64,000 bases of DNA from Pseudomonadales bacterium (GCA_012103535.1 WLWQ01000003.1:62001-126000), one strand, 5' to 3'; positions 16,354-26,135 are shown, counted from the first letter of the stretch. Numbers and translations are program-made. Notes: generated by a model from the sequence alone, not told the origin.

Positions 16354-18075
16354 ATGTACGACCTACTAATAAAAAACGGATTAATCGTTGACGGCACTGG
16401 CACTAAACCATTCCAGGCAGATGTCGCTATTTCCGATGGTGTCATCGTTGCAGTCGGTAATATTGATGGGGATGCCGAGAACGAAATTGACGCCAGTAGT
16501 TTATTAGTGACGCCTGGTTTCGTTGATATTCATACTCACTATGACGGTCAGGTCACCTGGAGTGAGGAGTTAACTCCTTCTTCTAATCATGGCGTGACAA
16601 CGGCGGTAATGGGCAACTGCGGTGTTGGTTTTGCTCCCTGCCGGCCAGATGATAAAGAGCGTCTTATTTCATTAATGGAAGGGGTGGAAGATATCCCGCA
16701 CCCGGTACTGGCAGAAGGATTGCCGTGGAATTGGGAAACATTCCCAGAGTACCTGGACAGTTTATCCGAACGCCGCTATGACATAGATTTTGCAGCACAA
16801 GTACCCCATGGCCCATTGCGAGTTTACGTAATGGGAGATCGCGGAGCCAATCGCGAAACTGCCTCTCAGGAAGACGTCGATAAAATGGCGGCTCTGACTA
16901 CCGAAGCAATAGAAGCTGGCGCCCTCGGATTTTCCACATCACGCACTCTCAATCATCAAACTGCTGAGGGACAACCAACCCCTACTCTGACTGCAGAAAT
17001 TGAAGAGATGGTGGGGATTGCTAATGGCGTTGGCGCCGCTGGTGCGGGAGTCATGCAGGTAGTAACAGACTTCAAAGGAAGCGACAGTGAATTCGAAATT
17101 TTAAGGCAGATGGTTAAGCAATCGGAACGACCACTGTCAGTTTCAGTTGCCCAACATCATCGCGTAACCGATGGTTGGCGCAAAATACTGGGGACTATTG
17201 AAGAAGCGAACAAAGAAGGAATCGAGTTAAAGGCACAGGTGTGCGGAAGACCGGTTGGCGTATTGTTTGGATTAGAACTGACCAACAATCCTTTTAGCGC
17301 CCATCCATCTTACCAGGCGATTGACCACCTGCCCTTAGAAGAGAAATTGGAACAACTAAAAAGTATTGAATTCAAAGAACAACTGTTAGGCGAAGAGCCT
17401 CAGGTAGATACGAATCCCTTCATGCTTCAAGTTCATAAACGCTACCAGGATATGTATGTGCTTGCAGATGAACCAGATTACGAACCCTCTCCATCAGAAA
17501 GTATTGCGGCGCTCTCCGCTAAACGAAACATTCACCCCTTAGAACTCTGCTTGGAAATTCTTACCTCAGGAGATGGCAGAAACATGATCTATTACACCTT
17601 CCTTAATTATGGTGAAGGTAGCTTGGATCCTGCCAAAGAAATGATGGAGCACCCCGATACAATTCTTGGCTTGGGTGATGGTGGCGCCCATTGTGGTTCG
17701 ATATGTGACGGCAGTTTTACTACGCATATGCTAACTCACTGGGTTCGTGACAGAACCCGCGGTGAAAAGCTTTCACTACCTTGGGTGATTAAAGCCCATT
17801 GCCAGGATACCGCACACGCGGTAGGGCTCTATGATCGCGGCGTAATTGCACCAGGCTATAAAGCAGACTTGAATGTAATCGATCTGGAAAAATTGAAACT
17901 GCACAAACCTGAAGTGCATTTCGATTTACCCGCCGGTGGCAGACGACTGATGCAATTTGCCGATGGCTATGTGGCAACTATTGTTAGTGGCCAAACGATA
18001 TATCAAGATGGCAAAGCAACCGGCGCAAGACCAGGGCGATTGGTTAGGGGTGAACAACCTGCACCAGTTGCATAA
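16354..18075 (+). CDS. N-acyl-D-amino-acid deacylase-like amidohydrolase
   Basis: A 573-residue zinc amidohydrolase of the D-aminoacylase group, which removes N-acyl groups from D-amino acids or related amides. HxH is at H60/H62 ([14 protein letters not shown]), followed by [17 protein letters not shown], a family signature with a cysteine near the metal site. SVAQHH holds further ligands and [11 protein letters not shown] contains the catalytic aspartate region. The C-terminal small domain reads [13 protein letters not shown]. There is no signal peptide, so it is probably cytoplasmic. It starts 10 bases after the DUF1330 gene and lacks a clear ribosome binding site, so it is probably translated by coupling. 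Confidence 0.88.
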   Translation: MYDLLIKNGLIVDGTGTKPFQADVAISDGVIVAVGNIDGDAENEIDASSLLVTPGFVDIHTHYDGQVTWSEELTPSSNHGVTTAVMGNCGVGFAPCRPDDKERLISLMEGVEDIPHPVLAEGLPWNWETFPEYLDSLSERRYDIDFAAQVPHGPLRVYVMGDRGANRETASQEDVDKMAALTTEAIEAGALGFSTSRTLNHQTAEGQPTPTLTAEIEEMVGIANGVGAAGAGVMQVVTDFKGSDSEFEILRQMVKQSERPLSVSVAQHHRVTDGWRKILGTIEEANKEGIELKAQVCGRPVGVLFGLELTNNPFSAHPSYQAIDHLPLEEKLEQLKSIEFKEQLLGEEPQVDTNPFMLQVHKRYQDMYVLADEPDYEPSPSESIAALSAKRNIHPLELCLEILTSGDGRNMIYYTFLNYGEGSLDPAKEMMEHPDTILGLGDGGAHCGSICDGSFTTHMLTHWVRDRTRGEKLSLPWVIKAHCQDTAHAVGLYDRGVIAPGYKADLNVIDLEKLKLHKPEVHFDLPAGGRRLMQFADGYVATIVSGQTIYQDGKATGARPGRLVRGEQPAPVA

Positions 18076-18096
18076 CTACTAACAAAGGAAATATTT

Positions 18097-18426
18097 GTGA
18101 GTTTTGGTATTACAAAAACTATTCCCGCCTCTCGCGGTGATGAAGGCATCGAGTCACTCTACGATGGCTCCATTAAAGAATTCGAATTTCACATGGCGGG
18201 AAATCCTTCCAAGCTAAATGTTGGGGATTTCGTTTACACTATTTTTAACGATCAATTGCGTGGTCGCTTGGAAATTACCAATCTAATTCCTGGCGCGACC
18301 AATCCTAAATCGGGAAGACCACGCACCTTAATCATGGTGAAGTGCCCGGGGAAAAAGATTAAGAAGGTAGTTCCACGAAAAGGACATCGAGGTACGCGCT
18401 ATTACGATGGATCGGATTGGACGTAA
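18097..18426 (+). CDS. Small basic protein of unknown function
   Basis: A 109-residue protein with GTG start and ribosome binding site AAAGGAA six bases upstream. It is mostly beta-strand by eye: VGDFVYTIFNDQLRGRLEITNLIPG, then RPRTLIMVKCPG and a lysine/arginine-rich end (KKIKKVVPRKGHRGTRYYDG). The VGDFVY...RGRLEI pattern is reminiscent of small barrel folds such as PUA/ASCH, but this is only a resemblance. It follows the D-aminoacylase-like gene by 21 bases and is probably the last gene of that operon. No function assigned. Confidence 0.7.
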   Translation: MSFGITKTIPASRGDEGIESLYDGSIKEFEFHMAGNPSKLNVGDFVYTIFNDQLRGRLEITNLIPGATNPKSGRPRTLIMVKCPGKKIKKVVPRKGHRGTRYYDGSDWT

Positions 18427-18438
18427 CTCTCCGGAAGG

Positions 18439-18960
18439 TTAGGCGCGCGGTTCAAACTCAAAAACCCAGGTCTCTCCGGAACCAATCATTTCCTGTGTGA
18501 GAATCCCTCCATACTTGGCAATTTTCTTCTCAATTACCCAATCAATTTCCGGTCCGACCGTAATACGTCTCATGCTTCGTTGGTAGCGAGTGTCTCCGAT
18601 TCGCAATTCAGCCGCGCCATCTCCTTCTGCCGCTTCTACCGCCCACTTTTTCCATAAACGCCCTAAGGATGTGCCCATGTAGTCACAGGTGACAAAGATG
18701 CGGCCATTACTTTCGATGATAAATGTTGTTCGGGAATCTTCGGTGGCGTTGAGCTGCAGTTCTACCAATCGAACTTCGTCAGTAAAGCTCCAGTTGGGTT
18801 CAGGCCCCTGATAAAGATTGCCACTAGTGAACACACCACCACGAAAAATCACTGACGGCCCATCATCGCTTCGTGCATCCAGCCAAAGGGTGAGTACCAC
18901 CACAGCAGGAACGAGTACTACTAGACCGAGTAACTGGCCAATTATTGTTAGTATTTTCAT
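18439..18960 (-). CDS. Membrane-anchored protein with possible split-barrel (F420/PNPOx-like) domain
   Basis: A protein of about 173 residues. A single N-terminal membrane segment (ILTIIGQLLGLVVLVPAVVVLTLWL) precedes a soluble domain with NGRIFVTCDYMGTSLGRLWKKW, AELRIGDTRYQRSMRRIT and a C-terminal GETWVFEFEPRA. The order (short strand, W-rich turn, strand with a small-residue and Y/R pattern) resembles split-barrel flavin or deazaflavin-binding domains, also suggested for residues 60-140 of the protein at 31100-32548. The ATG at 18960 is preferred to the upstream TTG because it directly precedes the membrane segment. It is convergent with the small gene at 18097-18426. Function unknown. Confidence 0.65.
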   Translation of the reverse strand: MKILTIIGQLLGLVVLVPAVVVLTLWLDARSDDGPSVIFRGGVFTSGNLYQGPEPNWSFTDEVRLVELQLNATEDSRTTFIIESNGRIFVTCDYMGTSLGRLWKKWAVEAAEGDGAAELRIGDTRYQRSMRRITVGPEIDWVIEKKIAKYGGILTQEMIGSGETWVFEFEPRA

Positions 18961-19146
18961 TGGTAGTTCAGTGCTACGAGTTCGCTGCAATATACCCCAT
19001 TAAGGCCATCGGTGAGCCTGTTTAGTTGCAATTTCTCACAAATTCTTGGAGTAAAACTTAATGCTTCAAAACTGCGAATTTGTTAAGGTTTTCAGCACAA
19101 TAAGAACATTACAACAACCCTCAATTTCACCCAGCCAGGCGTTCGA

Positions 19147-21540
19147 ATGGGGATAAGAAAAACAACAAGTAAACTGCCTGCAGCCCCCGTCATTGCTGCC
19201 TTCGTGGCAATTTGTCTAGGTCTTTCATCTGCTCCTGCCCGAGCCCAGAATGAGGCCGATTACCGCCAGATGGTGGATCAATACTGTGTGGTCTGTCATA
19301 ACCAGCAATTAGTCGATGCCGATCCTGATTCCGTTACCGACCCCCTAAGCAGCCAGTTACGCGCTGTTGGATTGGCATTGGATAGCCTTGATATCTACAA
19401 CGTTCCCGGTGAGGCGGATCATTGGGAAAAAGTAGTTAGAAAATTACGAGCGGGACTCATGCCACCTGCTGGTATGCCAAGGCCAGCTGATTCGGAATTG
19501 GAAAATTTTCGGCACTGGATACAAACGCAACTGGATGATTCTGCCACTGCCTCCCCTGACCCAGGGCGTAAAGCAACCCTCCATCGATTGAATCGTGCCG
19601 AATACAAGAACGCGATTCGCGACCTACTCGCCTTAGACATTGAAGTGAACAACTTCTTGCCCGCCGATGACGCCAGTTACGGTTTTGACAATATTGGCGG
19701 TGTACTACGCATGTCACAATCATTGATGGAGCGTTATTTGGAAGCCAGCCGCACTATCAGTCGACTGGCTGTTGGCAACCCACCGCCTGCTCCAATTTCA
19801 CAAACATTCAGAACACAACAGGACGAGCAACAACATTCTCGCAGGACTGGTCTTCCTATCGGTACCCGAGGTGGCATCCTGGTGTCACATCAATTTCCCG
19901 TTGATGCTGATTACGACTTGAATGTGCAATTAAGTGGAACTAGAGGACTGGTCGATACCCATCGCTTGGAAATAACAATTGATGGAGTTCCGATTGAAAC
20001 AGTAGAAGTAGGTGCTACTGCAAATATTGATTTACAAGTACCAGTTGCCGCCGGTCCCCGTGATGTCGCCGTGGCTTTCTATCGAAGACCCCCCGCTCTG
20101 GTTGAACAGGTGCGTGAGCGCTTTGAAAATCCTCGCACTTCCGGAAACTCTGGTGGGCCGCTGGGTTCCATGCCCTTCGTATCCAGTTTAACTATTGAAG
20201 GTCCTTTCAATTATCGAAGCGCAGGAAACACACCGAGTCGCGACAAAGTGTTTAGTTGCTTACCAGCAAACTCTGTTGAAGAACTTCCCTGCGCGGAGCA
20301 GATTTTGTCCAGTTTAGCTCGGCAGGCTTATCGCCGACCGGTGACTGAAAATGAAGTTGGTGTGCTTGTGGATTTTTATTCCATGGCACGTACTGACGGT
20401 GGCGATTTCGAGGATGGTGTCGAACTGGCTCTGAGAAGACTTTTAGTGAGCCCTGAATTTTTGGTGCGAATCGAGTCTGATCCAACTGACGCGCAAGCAG
20501 ATACCCCGTACCAGATTTCCGATATTGAACTTGCATCCCGCTTATCATTTTTTCTCTGGTCTTCAATACCCGACGAAGAATTACTCTCTCTCGCGGAACG
20601 AAACCAGCTGAGTGATCCAGTGGAATTGGAAATACAAGTTGCGCGAATGATTGCTGACCCGCGCTCTAATGCACTCACGCAAAACTTTGCTGGCCAATGG
20701 CTGCGCTTAAGAAACCTTGCCACCATTGTTCGTCCAGGCGAGCCTTACGCGATTGCCTTCGATGAAACTCTGCGTCAGGCGATGATCACAGAAACGGAAA
20801 TGTTTTTTGACAGTGTCGTGCGGGAAAATCTTGGCGTACTGGATTTACTCACTGCCGACTACACTTTTTTAAACGGAAGACTTGCCGGTCACTATGACAT
20901 TCCCAACATTCAAGGAACTCATTTCCGCAAGGTAGTCCTGCCTGACGAAAGCCCGCGCAAAGGGTTGCTGGGTCACGGCAGTATTCTAACTCTGACTTCA
21001 CATGCAATTCGCACATCACCGGTGCTCAGAGGTAAATGGATTCTGGATAATATTTTAGGCACGCCGCCGCCGGATCCACCGCCTAATATACCGGCATTAG
21101 ACGACCGAAAAACTTCGGCGCGAGTTGCCACGATGCGCGAGCGTATGGCTGCACATCGTGCAAACCCTGTGTGCTCCGCTTGTCACACGATGATCGACCC
21201 TGCCGGTTTCGCTTTAGAAGGATTCGATGCAATTGGCCGCTATCGTCAAGTAGATGAATGGTTTAATCGCATCGATACCTCCGGTGTTTTGCCGGATGGA
21301 ACTTCATTCGATGGGGTAGCCGAATTGCGGGTCGCGCTGGTGCAACAACCAGAAAGATTTGTCAGCACTTTTACAGAAAAACTCATGACCTACGCACTAG
21401 GCCGTGGGCTCGAATACTATGATATGCCGGCAGTACGAAAAATCGTGCGCGATGCAGAAGCAAGTGATTATGCTATGCAGTCTATAATAGTTGGCATCGT
21501 TTCAAGTTATCCTTTCCTCCATAGGAGATCGGAATCATGA
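19147..21540 (+). CDS. DUF1592-type exported cytochrome-like protein (DUF1587/1595/1592/1588/1585)
   Basis: A 797-residue exported protein with the domain series of the planctomycete-type cytochrome family. A signal peptide ends at APARAQ. A heme motif CVVCH (C47, C50, H51) opens the N-terminal cytochrome domain. Then come HRLNRAEYKNAIRDLLALD (DUF1587), a beta domain, LARQAYRRPVTENEVG (DUF1595), LSFFLWSSIPDEELL (DUF1592), RKGLLGHGSILTLTSHAIRTSPV (DUF1588) and a second CSACH (C676-H680) before the DUF1585 end (LMTYALGRGLEYYD). The family is almost always next to a DUF1552 gene, as here, overlapping by four bases. Its reaction is not known to me; a secreted redox or hydrolytic role on polymers has been proposed. 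Confidence 0.92.
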   Translation: MGIRKTTSKLPAAPVIAAFVAICLGLSSAPARAQNEADYRQMVDQYCVVCHNQQLVDADPDSVTDPLSSQLRAVGLALDSLDIYNVPGEADHWEKVVRKLRAGLMPPAGMPRPADSELENFRHWIQTQLDDSATASPDPGRKATLHRLNRAEYKNAIRDLLALDIEVNNFLPADDASYGFDNIGGVLRMSQSLMERYLEASRTISRLAVGNPPPAPISQTFRTQQDEQQHSRRTGLPIGTRGGILVSHQFPVDADYDLNVQLSGTRGLVDTHRLEITIDGVPIETVEVGATANIDLQVPVAAGPRDVAVAFYRRPPALVEQVRERFENPRTSGNSGGPLGSMPFVSSLTIEGPFNYRSAGNTPSRDKVFSCLPANSVEELPCAEQILSSLARQAYRRPVTENEVGVLVDFYSMARTDGGDFEDGVELALRRLLVSPEFLVRIESDPTDAQADTPYQISDIELASRLSFFLWSSIPDEELLSLAERNQLSDPVELEIQVARMIADPRSNALTQNFAGQWLRLRNLATIVRPGEPYAIAFDETLRQAMITETEMFFDSVVRENLGVLDLLTADYTFLNGRLAGHYDIPNIQGTHFRKVVLPDESPRKGLLGHGSILTLTSHAIRTSPVLRGKWILDNILGTPPPDPPPNIPALDDRKTSARVATMRERMAAHRANPVCSACHTMIDPAGFALEGFDAIGRYRQVDEWFNRIDTSGVLPDGTSFDGVAELRVALVQQPERFVSTFTEKLMTYALGRGLEYYDMPAVRKIVRDAEASDYAMQSIIVGIVSSYPFLHRRSES

Positions 21541-22877
21541 CATTTATAACGAAGAAGGCCTTACCCCGGCGCACGCTATTGCGTGGCATGGACACAATGG
21601 TGGCATTGCCGTTCCTGGGAGCAATGGCCCCGGCGATGACAGCGCTGGCGAATACCGCGGCAACGCCACGCTTGGGATTCTTCTATGCACCAAATGGCAT
21701 GTTCCTGCCGAATTTTCACCCGGAAGGTGAAGGCGGAAAAGACTACACGATCACGCCAATCCTAAAACCCCTCGAATCTTATCGGGAGCAGATGGTAGTT
21801 GTTAGCGGCCTCAGTAATAGTGGTTTGGTAAGCCCTAATGAAGGTGGTGGCGTACACACTCGTGCTCACGGTGGCTGGCTCAGCGGTTCATTACCGAAGC
21901 GAACAGAAGGTGCGGATATTGAAGCGGGAAAAACTGTAGACCAATACGCCGCCGATGTACTTGGCCAGGAAACTTCGTTGCGCTCTCTGCAACTCACCAC
22001 CGACTCCAATTTTACGGTTGGTAATTGTGAAAATGGCTACAGCTGTACTTACCAGAACTCGACTTCCTGGAGTTCGCCAACGACTCCTCTTCCTCATGAA
22101 AGAGATCCGCGCGTTGTGTTCCAACGCTTGTTTGGTGACGGTGGTAGTGTTGAAGCTCGCATGGCTCAAATGAAAACCGATCGCAGTATTCTCGATTCCG
22201 TTTCTGATAGCATCAACAAATTAGAAAGAGATTTAGGGCAAGGCGACAAAGTAGTAGTTGATGAGTACTTAACTGCCGTCAGGGAAATAGAGCGCCGCAT
22301 TCAACGCACCGAACAGAACAATGCGAGTCGACCGTTACCGTCAGTAGAACAACCAGACGGAGTACCGGAAACTTTCGAAGAACATATCGATACACTGTTT
22401 GAGATGCTGGTGCTTGCTTATCAGGCCGATGTAACTCGCGTTAGTGTCATGCAGATGGCACGAGAGTTAAGCGGTAGAGCCTATCCGGACATAGGTGTAC
22501 CGGAAGGTCACCACACTGTTTCCCACCATCAATTGAACCCACACAATATTCAACAATACACGCGTATCAATACGCACCATGTGTCACTCTTTACCAAATT
22601 CGTCGATCGGCTGGCGAATATTCAAGATGGAGATGGCACATTACTCGATCACAGTATTCTTCTCTATGGCACGGGCATGGGCGATGGTGATCATCACACG
22701 CCCTACAATTTACCTGTAGTTTTAGTTGGTGGTGGTCGTGGTCAATTAGAAGGCGGTCGCCACCTGAAGTATCCGTTACATACTCCTTTTATGAATTTGG
22801 GCATTAGCCTCCTGGATAAAGTCGGCGTGCAGGTAGCCAGCATTTCAGACAGCACTGGCCCCCTGGCTAATTTATAG
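21537..22877 (+). CDS. DUF1552 family protein
   Basis: A 446-residue partner of the DUF1592 protein, with start overlapping its stop as ATGA. The N-terminus LPRRTLLRGMDTMVALPFLGAM looks like a twin-arginine-type export signal. Marks of DUF1552 are RLGFFYAPNGMFLPNFHPEG, LSNSGL...HTRAHGGWLSG, a central VDEYLTAVREIERRIQRTE helix and the histidine-rich GHHTVSHHQ, HHVSLFTKF and GTGMGDGDHHTPYNLPVVLVGG. The last resembles the sulfatase/DUF1501-type metal-binding segment. It is always found with DUF1592; function unknown. The ankyrin gene starts two bases after its stop. Confidence 0.92.
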   Translation: MTFITKKALPRRTLLRGMDTMVALPFLGAMAPAMTALANTAATPRLGFFYAPNGMFLPNFHPEGEGGKDYTITPILKPLESYREQMVVVSGLSNSGLVSPNEGGGVHTRAHGGWLSGSLPKRTEGADIEAGKTVDQYAADVLGQETSLRSLQLTTDSNFTVGNCENGYSCTYQNSTSWSSPTTPLPHERDPRVVFQRLFGDGGSVEARMAQMKTDRSILDSVSDSINKLERDLGQGDKVVVDEYLTAVREIERRIQRTEQNNASRPLPSVEQPDGVPETFEEHIDTLFEMLVLAYQADVTRVSVMQMARELSGRAYPDIGVPEGHHTVSHHQLNPHNIQQYTRINTHHVSLFTKFVDRLANIQDGDGTLLDHSILLYGTGMGDGDHHTPYNLPVVLVGGGRGQLEGGRHLKYPLHTPFMNLGISLLDKVGVQVASISDSTGPLANL

Positions 22878-22878
22878 A

Positions 22879-24582
22879 ATGATGACTTCGTTAACTAAGC
22901 AATTTAATCGAAAGCTGCTGCTTGGGCTTTGCGTCTTTAGTTTGTCTACTTTAAGTATTGCTACAACGGAACGTGAATTGATCCACGCCACAATTGATGG
23001 CGATCTTGACCTGGTACAGGCTGCTTTAGAAGCAGGAATCTCTGCCAACTCTGCTGCCGCAGACACAACCACTGCGCTGCAGTGGGCGACTCAAGGCAAT
23101 CACACTGACATCGTTCGATTACTCCTGAGTAACGATGCTGATGCCAGTGCAGCAAATCGTTATGGTGTGACTGCCGCTGCTCTTGCTGCAGAAAACGGCA
23201 ACGGAGAAATTATAGAGCTCTTGCTAACTGCAGGTGTCGATGCGAATCAATCGATGCCGGAAGGTGAATCGATTCTGATGACTGCGGCGCGAACCGGAGA
23301 CGCGGATACCGTGCGTGCCTTGTTGGAGCATGGCGCCGATCCCAATCTCCGCGAAGCTTCGCGTGGGCAAACCGCATTAATGTGGGCTGCAGCAGAAAAC
23401 AATAGTGATGCCATTCGAGTTATGGCCGAGTTCGGCGTCGACGTTCACGTAAAGACCAATAATCCGACTCGCGCCTCTACCCGCCCTTTTGTATACGCTC
23501 CTCCAACAGAATTTTCGGCACTCTTGTTCGCTGTGCGTGCAGGTCATATCGAAGCTGTTGACGCTCTATTAGATGTAGGTGCAAACGTAGATGATGCAGT
23601 ATCAGACGGACAAAGCGCTCTGGTGATAGCGGCGGCTAACGCTAACTGGGAATTGGCTGCACATCTCATCGATCGCGGTGCCGACGTAACCCACGCCGAA
23701 GCCGGTTGGAATGCACTCCATCAAACCGTACGTACCCGCAGAATGAACCTCGCCTTTGGCACACCTGGACCATTCGCATCTGGCACTTTAGACAGTACCG
23801 AACTAATAAAGAAACTGTTAGCTGCCGGCATAGATGTAAATGCAAGAATGACTCGAAACGGCATTCGGGACGGTCAACGCAATCGATTTAATCGGCTAGG
23901 TGCAACTTCCTTTATGTTGACGGCCAAGGTAACCGACGTGGAAGCAATGCGTTTACTTCTCGAGCATGGTGCCGATGCCAATATCCCGAGTGCCGATGGC
24001 ACTACACCTTTAATGGTTGCGGCTGGATTACACATTTGGAATCAGGGTGAAGACGGCGGTTCGTTTACCGGCCAGGAAGAAGAAGTACTCGAAGCAATTC
24101 GCATCTGTGTTGAACAAGGCAACGACATTAATGCCCGAAACTATCGTGGCGAGACGGCGCTGCACGGACTTGGACTTCGAGGCGTAAATATTGCTGCGGA
24201 TTACCTGGTGGAAATGGGCGCTGATTTAACCGCGCTAACCGATGACGGTTGGTCTCCACTGGCCTTTGCGCGGGGATTCAGCTACACAGATTTTTATAAA
24301 GCACAACTGCATACTGCTGAGCGCATGGAAGAATTGATGCTGGCTCGAGGACTAGACACGCAAGGTGAAGAACACTTCGTTCCCGGCTCTGTCTGTTATG
24401 ACTGCTTACAGACTCGTGCGGATCAAATTCAATCAGTAGCTACAAGAGACCAATGGATGGAAGAAAACTTCGTTCCCGCAAGCATGGACATTCAAGTGCT
24501 ACCTTTCTGGAGCTGGCTCCCCTACCCAGATCCTTCACAAAATTCATCCGTGGATGTATCCAGCCCGCGCTACCAGCGATAG
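22879..24582 (+). CDS. Exported ankyrin-repeat protein
   Basis: A 567-residue protein with a signal peptide (LLLGLCVFSLSTLSIA) and roughly ten ankyrin repeats between residues 30 and 480. They are recognisable by G-x-TAL-x-AA and LL-x-GAD/V-x-N units, for example RALLEHGADPNLREA and RLLLEHGADANIPSADGTTPLMVA. The C-terminal 80 residues hold a CYDC pair (SVCYDCLQTRADQ) that lacks the histidine of a heme motif. It forms a tight operon with the DUF1592 and DUF1552 genes (one base between stop and start), so it probably acts as a periplasmic scaffold or partner of that pair. Confidence 0.9.
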   Translation: MMTSLTKQFNRKLLLGLCVFSLSTLSIATTERELIHATIDGDLDLVQAALEAGISANSAAADTTTALQWATQGNHTDIVRLLLSNDADASAANRYGVTAAALAAENGNGEIIELLLTAGVDANQSMPEGESILMTAARTGDADTVRALLEHGADPNLREASRGQTALMWAAAENNSDAIRVMAEFGVDVHVKTNNPTRASTRPFVYAPPTEFSALLFAVRAGHIEAVDALLDVGANVDDAVSDGQSALVIAAANANWELAAHLIDRGADVTHAEAGWNALHQTVRTRRMNLAFGTPGPFASGTLDSTELIKKLLAAGIDVNARMTRNGIRDGQRNRFNRLGATSFMLTAKVTDVEAMRLLLEHGADANIPSADGTTPLMVAAGLHIWNQGEDGGSFTGQEEEVLEAIRICVEQGNDINARNYRGETALHGLGLRGVNIAADYLVEMGADLTALTDDGWSPLAFARGFSYTDFYKAQLHTAERMEELMLARGLDTQGEEHFVPGSVCYDCLQTRADQIQSVATRDQWMEENFVPASMDIQVLPFWSWLPYPDPSQNSSVDVSSPRYQR

Positions 24583-24652
24583 AATCAATTCTCAGCACAG
24601 GTCTGCAAAGGCCTGTTTCAATACGTAGTTTAGTTAATAAGAGGAATTCATT

Positions 24653-25039
24653 TTGTTTAGCCATGTCATGGTCGGTGCGGACGACGTCGAAGCCGCAAAA
24701 GCATTTTACGATTCAACCTTAGGAGTCCTGGGAATTGAGCCAGGTTTTTTAGATGATAAAGGGCGCGTGTTCTATCGCACCAAGGCCGGTGTGTTTGGTG
24801 TCTCCAAACCGATAGATGGTGAAGCCGCTAGTCACGCTAACGGCGGTACTATCGGATTCGCCGCTGAGAGTACGGAACTATGTGACGCCTGGCATGCTGC
24901 TGGATTAGAGAATGGTGGCGTTGCTATTGAAGATCCACCAGGAGTTCGGGAGGGCAGCGGTATGAAAATGTATTTGGCATATCTGCGTGATCCTGCGGGA
25001 AACAAGATATGCACACTGCATAGAATGCCGTCTGAATAG
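24653..25039 (+). CDS. VOC-family (glyoxalase-like) protein
   Basis: A 128-residue vicinal-oxygen-chelate fold protein with TTG start, set by GAGGAA about eight bases upstream. It starts FSHVMVGADDVEAAKAFYDST, the classic first strand-helix of glyoxalase/dioxygenase domains. It continues with GTIGFAAESTELCDAWHAAGLENGG and ends MYLAYLRDPAGNKICTLHRM, the last strand with the DPxGN signature. Members are lyases, fosfomycin-type transferases or dioxygenases; with one domain and no specific marker the activity is open. Probably co-transcribed with the following HpcH/HpaI-like gene, 12 bases downstream. Confidence 0.88.
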   Translation: MFSHVMVGADDVEAAKAFYDSTLGVLGIEPGFLDDKGRVFYRTKAGVFGVSKPIDGEAASHANGGTIGFAAESTELCDAWHAAGLENGGVAIEDPPGVREGSGMKMYLAYLRDPAGNKICTLHRMPSE

Positions 25040-25051
25040 AGAGGCAACTAC

Positions 25052-25810
25052 TTGAAATTAGCGCGAACGAATATCTCTAGAGTTGTTACTCTTCTTTATT
25101 GCATTGCAATAAGTTCGTTCGCGTTTACTCAAGACTCTATTAATCCCATCATAAACAAACTCAACGCAGGTGAAGCTGCGATTGGAACCTTCACACGCGG
25201 TCCTCGATTTGATCTCGACTTTGTTGTTATTGACGAGCAATACAATGAAATCAACTTCAGTTTATTAAGAAGGATGATTTACGATTTGAGTGATGGTGAT
25301 GGTTCTCCAGTAGCAGCACCTATTGTGAGATCTCCACTAGCAATGCGAGACAATCCTGAACAAGTAGTACCTCAGATCATCGAAGCTGGTGCCTACGGGA
25401 TTTTGTTTCCCGATATCGAAAACAGCGATCAGGCACAAGCGGCTATTGCTTCCATGCAACTAGATCGAGATGAAGTTTGGGGTTCAGCGTCCAATGGTGT
25501 GTTGGTTGCAATGATCATGATCGAGTCACCCGCGGGAATTTCCAATCTCGATGAGATTGTCGATGTACCAGGAGTCGGTGTGTTATTTGCCGGACCAACA
25601 GACATGGCCACTTACATCGATGCTGATGGACCCAATGCACCGGAAGTAGAAGCCATGGTGCAACAAGTACTGGCCGTTTGCCTGGAGGAAGACATTGCCT
25701 GTGGCTATCCAATTGTCGCTTCATCGCCTGAAGATGCAGCGAGACAAACGGCGAATCGTTTGGATCAGGGATTTAAGGTTCTCGCGGTTATGACACGATC
25801 GCCAGACTAA
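25052..25810 (+). CDS. Exported HpcH/HpaI aldolase-like protein
   Basis: A 252-residue TIM-barrel protein related to 2-keto-3-deoxy acid class II aldolases and citrate-lyase beta-like proteins. It carries a signal peptide (VVTLLYCIAISSFAFTQ), unusual for this cytoplasmic family. The substrate arginine (PIVRSP), the metal glutamate (MIMIESPAGI) and the metal aspartate (VLFAGPTDMATYI) are present. The usual catalytic histidine in the D-x-EH motif is changed to glutamine (VVIDEQYNEIN). The start is TTG at 25052. An exported form with a changed base may bind a ligand or catalyse a different C-C cleavage. Confidence 0.8.
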   Translation: MKLARTNISRVVTLLYCIAISSFAFTQDSINPIINKLNAGEAAIGTFTRGPRFDLDFVVIDEQYNEINFSLLRRMIYDLSDGDGSPVAAPIVRSPLAMRDNPEQVVPQIIEAGAYGILFPDIENSDQAQAAIASMQLDRDEVWGSASNGVLVAMIMIESPAGISNLDEIVDVPGVGVLFAGPTDMATYIDADGPNAPEVEAMVQQVLAVCLEEDIACGYPIVASSPEDAARQTANRLDQGFKVLAVMTRSPD

Positions 25811-25892
25811 ATTTGCCAAATGTTTATCACTTTATGGAATTGTGACTACTCTAATTTTTCCAATAACTATTTTAGTAAGGAAAGGTGAAACA

Positions 25893-26114
25893 ATGAGAGA
25901 GTTAACAGTAGGTGAAATTAGTCAGGTTTCTAGAGCCGGTATAATTGGGGAGTCAGCGGCTGAAGGAGGCGCGATAGGGGGTGCAATTGGCTATATTGCA
26001 GACAGCACTCTAGCAGGATTTACTCGCGGTGGTGCTACAGGCGCGCTGCTGGGTACTTCTTTTGGAGTTGGATACACAATTGGAGATTGGCTCTGGAGTA
26101 ACTACGGTTCCTAA
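25893..26114 (+). CDS. Microcin/class II bacteriocin-like precursor peptide
   Basis: A 73-residue peptide whose ATG at 25893 follows a good ribosome binding site (AAGGAAAGG); the frame also opens upstream at 25842 without one. The first 15 residues, MRELTVGEISQVSRA, align without gaps with the colicin V leader MRTLTLNELDSVSGG: L at -12, I at -7, V at -4, S at -3. The processing pair GG is RA here, followed by G. The core is glycine-rich and hydrophobic with GxxxG spacing (EGGAIGGAIGY, RGGATGALLG) and an aromatic end (DWLWSNYGS), as in pore-forming class II microcins. The next gene encodes a small membrane protein that could be its immunity factor. No dedicated exporter is in the window. Family recognition is by pattern only. 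Confidence 0.6.
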   Translation: MRELTVGEISQVSRAGIIGESAAEGGAIGGAIGYIADSTLAGFTRGGATGALLGTSFGVGYTIGDWLWSNYGS

Positions 26115-26135
26115 TTGAATTAGCTCGTAAAAGTC

